DNA of 64,000 nt from Atriophallophorus winterbourni (lineage: Eukaryota; Platyhelminthes; Trematoda; Plagiorchiida; Microphallidae). Shown piece after piece: positions 58,201 to 64,000 of the stretch. Under the pieces are notes generated by a model. It had not been told where the DNA came from. It was given only the letters and a program-made list of their open reading frames with translations, and did no database searches. The translations under genes were made by a program, and so were the position numbers. Positions within the stretch are counted from its first letter, which is position 1, and each line of letters opens with the position of its first letter. The stretch spans positions 56,479 through 120,478 of the forward strand of contig JACCGJ010000294.1 in NCBI GenBank assembly GCA_013407085.1. The letters run 5' to 3'.

Positions 58201-60615
58201 GGGTATACATGCGGCACAGGAACACACAACGGACAAAGCACTCACTCTTTGAGAATTAGGTAGGAATGATTCGAAAAACTGTGACATAATGGAACGCATG
58301 AGGATAAGGAGTTGAAGAACCACATAAATGGCGTTGACGAGAAAGTAGAAAAAGCGTCCGTTACCTGGCCTCGTATCGAGCATTGATAAGGGGGCGAAAT
58401 ATGGGTGCACAGAGATTACAAAAACCTCTCGGTCGCGGCTGATTAAAAGGATCCAAATGGACATGAGCATCGCTTGTATCGCATTCCCAAGAACATTCGT
58501 GACCAGATCTGGCACCTAATTCGAGTGTCAAATGAAATCGGCTCATCCACCAATCGAGTAAGAAGTAAAACAATGACAAAGGATGACTGACAGAGTTTAA
58601 ACGCCCAATAATCACTCATCCGAGGGGATGCATATGTGTTCACAGTAAACTAATCGCCCCGTCTTGTGTAGAATGAAAAAAAACGAAGCTGATGATGTCA
58701 GATGGACAATTCAGGCAGCAGCTCGTCAGTGGGGATCTCGCTGACGAACATTGTCAATTCGGACTAAAGGAAAACCAAGTTCACAAACAACAATCCTCAC
58801 GATCGCCCTTGGACACAGACCTGAAAATTACTCAACGAAAGCAGTGAGCTTTTAGGGCGGTATGACATGTACTTAGGTTTACAAGATAGACACCGGTAGT
58901 GAGCTGCGTGCGAAAATACGCTGGAGTCTCTATGCCATTGCTATTTTCCTTTCCTATATCTGTCTCGGCCTGGACAACCTAACGGTGTCTTAGCCCACGT
59001 GCAGTCTATAACTGTGCGGCACTTTGCCTGGGTCAGGCTTGTGATTTCATACATACATACATACATACATACATACATACAGTGGTATCGCCCTACAGTC
59101 TCAAAAATGCACCAGGGGAAAGTAGCAGAAAGGTTGCAGGCTAGAAGCACTGTGAAATTCCACAAGGGTCCAGACAGTAAAAGTGTATCACCGCAACAAC
59201 ATCAGAAGCAGCATAGCAACTAATGTGACGAAGTTTGACCTGTGTATGCCAAAAGTATCAAATGGGAAGATATTCAAGTTTCCTGTCTGGATTTGAGCTG
59301 TTTAAATTCAGAATCTCATGGACACAGGGCCGTGAATACACAATACTTTATCGAGTTTCGCTAATCTCGTTTTGTAAAAAAAACAGTCACGACAAGTGGA
59401 TGTGTGATCATCCAGGGATTCTGTTCCAAACACGTACACAGGTATTTAAGGTAATGAGCTCCCCGCACTGAGACATATGAACGGACTACAACAGAAGACC
59501 TAAACCATGCATCCCAGGAGCATATAATTTTGTGTCACAGTTCTACCCTATTCTGATTATGGGGCACTTTGTAAGATTCCAGATTTGTGGCATGATAGGA
59601 TGGATAAAATAATTGCTGCGTTTAATCGGACAGCCAAACACAGCTTTTGGATCCGTGCAGCACAACCTGCAGGAAGATGATTGGCTACTTCCGGTGAAAA
59701 CGCATTGCCAGCAGATCGACTTTTAGTTCAACGTAGTTTCGAGTGAGATCACGTAGGCAAAACTGCGGCCGGATATAATCTCTCGTAAACATTAGCGCAT
59801 CCATGGTTCCACACACAGGGGTTTGTTGGTTAAAATTTCCAGAGAGGATCGATCTACTTTAGCACACAGTACCTCCATATATAGAAGATGAAAATACAAT
59901 TGTGGAGCAGTTGAAAAACATCATACGAACTAATGGATAAAAACTTAAAAAGCCCATCGACGAACACTGGAGCGACCGGGTACCAGAAGCAACGTCTACA
60001 ACCAATTTCAAGTTGTTGGTTATAAAAAACAAGCGCTTGGGCACCACATGCTTTACCTTCTTTGCTTTCTTTTTCTTCGTCTTTGGTTGAGAGGCGGGGA
60101 CCGAGGGCTTGTTCAAATGGGTAATACCGCCATGAGTCGGAGGTAGGTTGACTTCGATGACAGGTGTGGCATTTTGTCCCCGACGCTTTTCGATTCTTTG
60201 CTGAACAAGCGTGAAGAAACCCTCGGCTTCTTTCACCGAGGCAAACGACAATCCCATCGGACCGATATCGGATTGCATCACATGGAACTGATCCGAGGCC
60301 CGAACGTACTCAATCTCCACGTATAATTCCTGTTTGAAAATCTCTTTACGATTCTACAAAGGAAGTGTGTGTTAGCGCGCTCGACGAAGAACATACACAA
60401 ATATCGTAAATTCTGATGAAGTAAGCACGAGCTCCACTATCACGAATGAAACATGCAATGCCACATGAATGATAAATCCATTGATAGGTGCTTTTGACCA
60501 CATACACACGGACCACACCGACAGCCAGGGCACAACATCCTGGGTCGAATAGGGAGTGTAGTGTTTGATTCTCAGTGGGACTGAGTAAGTCAGACGTCTG
60601 ATTTGCTCGGGAAGC
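46081..60615 (-). CDS. WASP: WASP/N-WASP gene, five exons seen (5' end missing)
   Basis: Exons are 60615-60397 and 60353-60057 (WH1 plus basic region), 53484-53260 (CRIB/GBD), 51556-51209 (proline-rich plus WH2) and 46284-46081 (central-acidic and stop). All junctions are phase 0 with GT-AG borders, giving 430 residues after a missing first exon. The order WH1, basic KTKKKKAKK, CRIB, polyproline, WH2, central helix, acidic tail is that of WASP family Arp2/3 activators. Cdc42-GTP binding to CRIB is known to release the autoinhibited C-terminus, which then activates actin nucleation at membranes. There is a single WH2 rather than the two of N-WASP. The protein ends EDSDEDW, with the acidic-tail tryptophan as last residue. 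Confidence 0.92.
46677..47335 (+). mobile_element. RTE-like LINE 3' end with inserted GC-rich module
   Basis: The frame MTQNRVQWQSCYRHLLEVLD ends at a stop near 46735. A GC-rich block (46745-47165) follows, and then the normal RTE 3' UTR (TATGTTGTCAAGTGAAGTGG onward). Elsewhere (32.22-32.3 kb) stop codon and UTR adjoin directly. The module here is inverted relative to its copies at 30.0 and 48.3 kb. Confidence 0.65.
47385..47655 (+). repeat. SINE-like repeat split by about 130 bp
   Basis: GAACTGCATGCTGGAGATTC to TTTTCCTT is the usual middle, then unrelated DNA at about 47424-47553, then TTGTCTAGACCTGGGAAACC to the 3' end. The inserted piece resembles nothing else in the window. Confidence 0.7.
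47665..48195. other. WASP intron 5' of terminal exon
   Basis: It holds a decayed antisense RTE 3' end (about 47935-48010, CTTCCTTGCGGCTTTCACTG). Nothing else is recognised. Confidence 0.45.
48300..48835 (+). repeat. GC-rich repeat module (copy B)
   Basis: Nearly identical to 30005-30545. Confidence 0.6.
49340..49625 (+). repeat. Hammerhead-type repeat copy (copy B), decayed core
   Basis: CTGATGA is at 49494-49500 with GAGA in place of GAAA, as in copy A at 31178. It lacks the (GT)n tract. Confidence 0.55.
49673..50545 (+). mobile_element. RTE-like LINE polymerase 3' half (copy B), disabled
   Basis: It has the same YADD-containing frame as 31378-32250. Here the frame passes the 31608-equivalent site but stops at TAG near 50008 (CAG in copy A) and TGA at 50368 (TGG in copy A). 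The two copies were therefore disabled independently. Confidence 0.8.
50835..51085 (+). repeat. Hammerhead-type repeat copy (copy B)
   Basis: It is essentially identical to 32540-32800, with CTGATGA at 50963-50969 and the GTC cleavage triplet. Confidence 0.6.
51209..51556 (-). CDS. WASP: WASP proline-rich and WH2 exon (copy B)
   Basis: The acceptor TTTCCCACTAG precedes GCT CAA AAA GCC. The exon has 116 codons with repeated PPPPP blocks and the WH2 motif LQDQIKSFALGNLRK at its end. The donor is AAG|GTACGT. It lies in line with the WH1, CRIB and acidic exons and is the copy expected in the full-length transcript. Confidence 0.92.
51851..51935 (-). repeat. SINE-like repeat, 5' truncated (copy B)
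   Basis: Counterpart of 33578-33662 with the same internal deletion. Confidence 0.85.
52111..52223 (+). repeat. SINE-like repeat, 5' truncated (copy B)
   Basis: Counterpart of 33838-33950. Confidence 0.85.
52212..52600 (-). mobile_element. RTE-like LINE C-terminal fragment (copy B)
   Basis: It reads as 33939-34310, with a slightly longer open frame at its 5' side (FTIPRLIRRSWEKRSGGQS). Confidence 0.65.
53260..53484 (-). CDS. WASP: WASP CRIB/GBD exon (copy B)
   Basis: The acceptor TTCTATCCAG precedes TCG ACG AAA CTA. It encodes KLTVDDIGRPFDYRHVSHVG and continues to HGGWAA, with the donor GTGAGT at 53259. It binds Cdc42/Rac-type GTPases in family members. Confidence 0.93.
53500..54480. other. 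WASP intron, copy B, nothing recognised
   Basis: Aligned with 37095-38100. It lacks 41 bp and 22 bp present in copy A near 37620 and 37715. Confidence 0.45.
54530..54700 (+). repeat. RTE-like LINE 3' end (copy B)
   Basis: Counterpart of 38105-38330. Confidence 0.55.
54975..55140 (-). repeat. SINE-like repeat, diverged (copy B)
   Basis: Counterpart of 38851-39010. Confidence 0.8.
55150..56250. other. WASP intron, copy B, nothing recognised
   Basis: A (CA)n tract lies near 55338-55356. Otherwise no features are seen. Confidence 0.45.
56255..56575 (+). repeat. Hammerhead-type repeat with fold-back arms (copy B)
   Basis: It has the same arms as 40118-40283. The core CTGATGA is at 56458-56464 and the cleavage-site position reads GTC. 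Confidence 0.6.
56728..56965 (-). repeat. SINE-like repeat, near full length (copy B)
   Basis: Counterpart of 40590-40830; it ends GCACGATTGCACATCCGTGC. Confidence 0.88.
57233..57467 (+). repeat. SINE-like repeat, full length
   Basis: It runs from GCGAATGTGCAATCGTGAAG to CTTGTGCTTTCATACCATAC. Tail to tail with 57472-57640. Confidence 0.9.
57472..57640 (-). repeat. SINE-like repeat, diverged
   Basis: It carries GTGTCGCACAGTTAGAAACT, GCGTGGGCTAGGATACTG and CCCCAGCGTGTGTCCGCATG. Confidence 0.75.
57820..57915 (+). repeat. SINE-like repeat, 5' truncated
   Basis: It reads ATCTGTCTAGGCCTGGGCAA to ATCCGGCTTGTGCGTTCATT with an internal 19-bp deletion. Confidence 0.85.
58126..58515 (-). other. Unassigned 129-codon hydrophobic ORF in a WASP intron
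   Basis: The frame includes a predicted membrane-like stretch FFYFLVNAIYVVLQLLILM and ends near a consensus GTGAGT after LPNSQR at about 58245. No family was recognised. It could be an exon of a nested same-strand gene, an alternative WASP exon or chance. Confidence 0.2.
58893..59082 (+). repeat. SINE-like repeat with long (ATAC)n tail
   Basis: It starts within the element (ACCGGTAGTGAGCTGCGTGC) and ends GGTCAGGCTTGTGATTTCAT followed by eight to nine ATAC units. This is the clearest tail in the window. Confidence 0.9.
59090..60050. other. WASP intron between basic-region exon and CRIB exon
   Basis: No exon or repeat member is recognised. Confidence 0.5.
60057..60353 (-). CDS. WASP: WASP exon, second half of WH1 plus basic region
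   Basis: The acceptor CACTTCCTTTGTAG precedes AAT CGT AAA GAG. It encodes IFKQELYVEIEYVRASDQFH and GLSFASVKEAEGFF (end of WH1), then a proline-containing linker and the basic KTKKKKAKK. The donor is AAG|GTAAAG at 60056. The basic stretch binds PIP2 in family members. Confidence 0.92.
60397..60615 (-). CDS. WASP: WASP exon, first half of WH1 domain
   Basis: The acceptor TTTCCGGATTTCAG precedes GCT TCC. It encodes LLSPTENQTLHSLFD, GVVRVYVVKSTYQWIYH and ARAYFIRIYDIC, with the donor GTATGT at 60396. The EVH1/WH1 fold binds WIP-type proline peptides. No Met opens this exon, so an upstream exon is missing from the call. Confidence 0.92.
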
Positions 60616-60726
60616 CTGAAATCCGGAAAGAAACATCGTCAGAAGTGAATCGCAAAGAAGGTTTAAGAGCACAATGTAGCAAAGGAACATGATCAAAAAA
60701 CAACGGAAAATCGAGAGAAACCAAAG

Positions 60727-60855
60727 TATGGTATGGCATGGTATGAAAGCACATGCCTGATCCAGGCAAAGTGCCGCACAGTCAGAGTCTGCACGCGGGT
60801 TAAAATACTCGCATGTTGCTAACGCCTAGATAGATATGAGAAAGAAAAGAGAACA
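60727..60855 (-). repeat. SINE-like repeat, 5' truncated
   Basis: The tail is ATGGTATGGCATGGTATGAA, followed by the GCCTGATCCAGGCAAAGTGC block. Confidence 0.85.
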
Positions 60856-60859
60856 GGAA

Positions 60860-61430
60860 ACCAAGGAGAATGAATAGTGACGAATCCAAAAGAAAGATAC
60901 GAGCAAGGAGTATACTAAACCTTCAGGGTAACAATTATACGTGACACTAATAGTTGGGCCCGATAAACAAGGGTTTTAAAACCATCCACACTGTCAGCAT
61001 GGTTGTGCAATCACAAACTTGTCTGGTCTTAAAAACGGGTAGAACGACTGTTTTAATGCGAGATATGTGAAAGAGCTGTCGTGTTGATTTATATTATTAA
61101 CAGCATAAAAAACCTATGGAAGGCAATGATGCTTACATCTACAGAATTCTTACAAACATATACATAAACACACGAGGAAAGCGACCGGCGCTTTTACTTT
61201 ACGAACTATAACTGAATCAGGGGAACAAAAAATACTGTTTAATTCCTACAAATGACTCGCTATAATGGCGTCAGTGATTTTCGCATGCGAAGGACATGAA
61301 ATGCAAAAGTTTACGGACTACAACGTGAGCAATACGCGAAGCAACACATTTAAAGAGTCTCTGCAATTCAGCGGATATAATGTCAAAAGCGGTAATACTT
61401 TTGAGTGCTTACACAATTAAATGTATACCA
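60860..61430. other. WASP intron or 5' flank, nothing recognised
   Basis: No candidate first exon was recognised. Confidence 0.4.
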
Positions 61431-61433
61431 GTA

Positions 61434-61675
61434 TGTATGTATGTATGTATGTATGTATGAAAGCAGAAGCCTGATCCAGGCAAAGTGCCGCACAGTCAGA
61501 GACTGCACGTGGGCAAAGATACTGTCGGGTTGCCCTGGCCTAGACAGATATGAGGAAGAAACAAGAACAGGAAATGGTAGTGAGACTCCAGCGTGTTTCA
61601 GCAAGCAGCTCACTACCGGTGGCCAATCAATTTAGCACGGTGTTGACCACACAGCACATAAGTGCTGCAAGTGTA
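61434..61675 (-). repeat. SINE-like repeat, full length with (GTAT)n tail
   Basis: Five to six GTAT units lead into GAAAGCAGAAGCCTGATCC. The 5' end is near GCACATAAGTGCTGCAAGTG. Confidence 0.9.
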
Positions 61676-61679
61676 TGAA

Positions 61680-61945
61680 GTTGCCCAGGACTAGACAGAT
61701 ATAAACGAGAACGGTGGTCAGACTCTAGCATGTTTTCGCATGCAGCTCAGTACTTTTGACAAACCCGCAACCGTGCAAGTATTGAAGAGGCTGTATATGG
61801 GCTGAGTTACTGTCGCATTACCTGGGCCTAGGCGGATATATAATGCACAATATGAAACTGCATCGTGCTCTCGCATTCAGCTTGTTACAAATGGAAAACA
61901 ATTTAGCCTCTACAGTAGAGAAATGATGCACAATTGCAAGTGAAC
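61680..61945 (-). repeat. Two decayed SINE-like copies in tandem
   Basis: Blocks GTTGCCCAGGACTAGACAG (61680 on) and TACCTGGGCCTAGGCGG (about 61817) each begin a partial, strongly diverged copy. Confidence 0.65.
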
Positions 61946-62202
61946 AGAGGAATTCGAAACAACTTAATAGGCGCAAGTTTAAACTATGCAGAACAGGTAT
62001 TTGAAAACGGCGGAAGGTATGCCGATTGAACTAGAAACAATTGAAGAAGTTTGTGAACATTCTACAACCCAACCATGCATTCTGAAAGACAAAAACGGAG
62101 CGGGATTAAACCAGTCACCAGATAGGCTCAAATAACAAAAGAAGTCAAGATCGAAAAATAAATTGATCAATTTTAAGCGCCATGAGCGCTTGACTCCGAC
62201 TC

Positions 62203-62425
62203 TGTCATTCTGTGCTGTGCGGCTAACACCGTGCTAAATTGATTGGCCACCGGTAGTGAGCCGCATGCTGAAACGGGCTGAAGTCTCACTACCATTTCTA
62301 AATTTTTATTTTCTTTCTTGTATCTGTCTACACCTGGGCAACGTGACAGTATCTTAGCCCACGTGCAGTCTCTGATTGTGTACTTCGCCTGGGTCAGGCG
62401 TGTACTTTCATACATACATACATAC
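62203..62425 (+). repeat. SINE-like repeat, near full length
   Basis: It runs from CATTCTGTGCTGTGCGGCTA to CAGGCGTGTACTTTCATAC plus ATAC units. Tail-facing partner of 62654-62896. Confidence 0.9.
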
Positions 62426-62595
62426 TGTATTTGAACAATGTGGTTGTTCATAAGAACCATATTTAATAGTGGCTTTCAAGCGTAACTTCGTTAACCACCT
62501 GTCTACTGTTTCGAGGCTCACGGAATCTAAGTCTACGGTGCCCAGTAAATGACAAAAGTTAGAAAGCGGTTATAGTGTAAGAGAGGTTTCTGATA
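62425..62595 (+). repeat. Decayed hammerhead-type repeat copy
   Basis: It has the same block order as 42460-42660 (TTTGAACAATGTGGTTGTTC, GTTTCGAGGCTCACGGAATC), but the ribozyme core is mutated. Confidence 0.5.
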
Positions 62596-62653
62596 AGTAT
62601 TTACTGATGCCACTTTCATTTTGAAAGGATAAGATGTCCCAAATAGGTAGAAC

Positions 62654-62896
62654 GTATGGTATCGTATGAAAGCACAAGCCTGATCCAGGCAAAGTGCCGC
62701 ACAGTCAGAGACTGTACGTGGGCTAAGCTACTGTCAGGTTGCCCAGGCCTAGACAAATATGAGAAATAAAAATTAGAAATGGTAGTGAGACTCCAGCGTA
62801 TTTCAGCATGCAGCTCACTACCGTTGGCCAATCAATTTAGCACGATGTTAGCCGTACAGCACAGAAATGCTGAACGATGGCACATCCGTGCCGGAT
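62654..62896 (-). repeat. SINE-like repeat, full length
   Basis: It runs, on the plus strand, from GTATGGTATCGTATGAAAGC to GCTGAACGATGGCACATCCG. It is close to the family consensus. Confidence 0.9.
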
Positions 62897-62899
62897 AGG

Positions 62900-63810
62900 T
62901 AGAAGAGTTATGAACAAGTACGAAAAAGCCACTAAGGCTACCCGCAATGTCTACTAAATTTGGAGAAGAAAATGGATTCAAATGTACAAAAGAAAATAAT
63001 ATATAGAAATATCCTCAAGAAATACTCCGTCCGAGCAACGTGGATAGTACAGTAAAAATTTGCCAGGGCAATACCACATATGAATGCATGCTTCAAGAAG
63101 CGTATTTAACTATTTTTTGCGGACATGCTGTGAAGAACAGATAATGCGAACGATCATGGAGAAATCCATCAAATTAAACTGACGCTTTTCACAAACTAAG
63201 TAGATTTAGAAGGACGTTTTGCTAGTATTCATTACTGTATGTTAGTTTGCAGGTGCAAAATTCCAAACTTATCACAAGCGAATGTAGTTGTGAAGAAAAA
63301 CATGCTTCATTTAAACTTTTCGAATGCAGGACGATTACAGAGCGGTCGTCTTGTGTGATCGGTGAAACGTTACTAGTCACAGGGGGAAGGCGATTATTAA
63401 ATGAGACCTTAAAACCAATTTGCTTCAGGTACATGGAACTTGTAAATAAGGAAGGATAACCTACTTAGCGAAAAGAAAACCCTGATTTCGAACCACAAGT
63501 CTCGTTACTATATCCAATCAAGGAAACAGCGTCAGGAGACCATCTAAAAAATCCAGAGGTGTGGAACTGTTAGACAGATTACCCTTGTCCTTAGAAATCG
63601 TATGACAACAGCATTGTCATAATTCAGAAATCGACTATGGGAATAAGCACTTGCTGCATACGCAACCGCTAGTTCTCCGCGTTAAACATCACAGTATATA
63701 AATGAATAGAATAGCACGGAAGCAGCATACATCGGTTGAAAGATACGAGTCGAGTGATTTAGAACTGAGCGAGAAAGCTGCCGGCGTCAAGCTGACCAAC
63801 TACAAGCCGG
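62900..63810. other. 5' flank of WASP region, little recognised
   Basis: A weak match to the GC-rich module of RTE elements lies at about 63400-63500 (AAACCAATTTGCTTCAGG, AAAACCCTGATTTCGAACC). No first WASP exon is recognised. Confidence 0.35.
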
Positions 63811-63814
63811 TAAT

Positions 63815-64000
63815 CTAACTAGACATGAAATCACACGCCCGTAGACAGACAGCCGGGTGCTTCACGTGGGCTACGGCACTGACGGGTTATTTATGCCTAC
63901 ATTGATATGGCAGTGAGATTTCAGCGTGTTGCTGCATGCAGCTTTGTGTCAATACCAAATCAATGTTATCTACGCAACACATAAGTACTGCACAATAATA
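63815..64000 (-). repeat. SINE-like repeat, diverged, runs off the window
   Basis: It has GACATGAAATCACACGCCCG, CACGTGGGCTACGGCACTG and GATATGGCAGTGAGATTTCA. Confidence 0.75.

Noticed and set aside
58680..58760. CTGATGATGTCAGATGG and GCTGACGAACATTG as further hammerhead cores
   Set aside because: Neither is followed at suitable distance by a GAAA strand with a pairable stem II.

Overview
The window looks like intron-rich, repeat-dense animal DNA, most likely from a parasitic flatworm (probably a digenean trematode). The evidence is split genes with GT-AG introns, decayed CR1-like and RTE-like LINEs, hammerhead-type repeats like those known from schistosomes, and single-copy genes diverged from but colinear with human orthologues. 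The species cannot be named from sequence alone. No bacterial or viral gene organisation is present.

Layout. 1-12.8 kb is AT-rich and holds no confident gene, only decayed LINE ends and hammerhead-type repeat remnants. 12.9-16.04 kb (minus) is one giant exon encoding nearly the whole ectodomain of an integrin alpha chain; a possible next exon lies near 12.0-12.2 kb. 16.4-19.5 kb is intergenic with one RTE scrap. 19.5-24.2 kb (minus) holds two genes nose to tail: an HSPBAP1-like JmjC protein and the deubiquitinase YOD1 (four phase-0 coding exons, complete). They are 66 bp apart, with a splice acceptor just upstream of the YOD1 start, an arrangement typical of SL trans-spliced operons. 24.8-29.9 kb is a LINE graveyard that includes a CR1-type ORF1 with a PHD finger. 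29.9-41.2 kb and 48.2-57.3 kb are two copies of one segment. A run of exactly 1000 N (41194-42193) ends the first copy. From 60.6 kb down to 46.1 kb (minus) lies a WASP/N-WASP gene: WH1, basic, CRIB/GBD, proline-rich plus WH2, and central-acidic exons, all phase 0, with the 5' end missing. Its CRIB and proline/WH2 exons are duplicated in the 30-41 kb copy, with only synonymous differences.

The most notable structures are (i) a family of repeats carrying hammerhead-ribozyme-like cores, some inside long inverted repeats; (ii) a SINE-like family of about 245 bp with an (ATAC)n tail, about 30 copies from 22 kb rightward and none recognised before that; (iii) the partial WASP duplication beside an assembly gap; (iv) the HSPBAP1-YOD1 operon-like pair.

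Functionally the genes are housekeeping and cell-surface: integrin adhesion, WASP-Arp2/3 actin nucleation, ubiquitin editing and a JmjC dioxygenase. Integrin and WASP both act in adhesion and cytoskeletal signalling, but nothing in the sequence shows that they are co-regulated.
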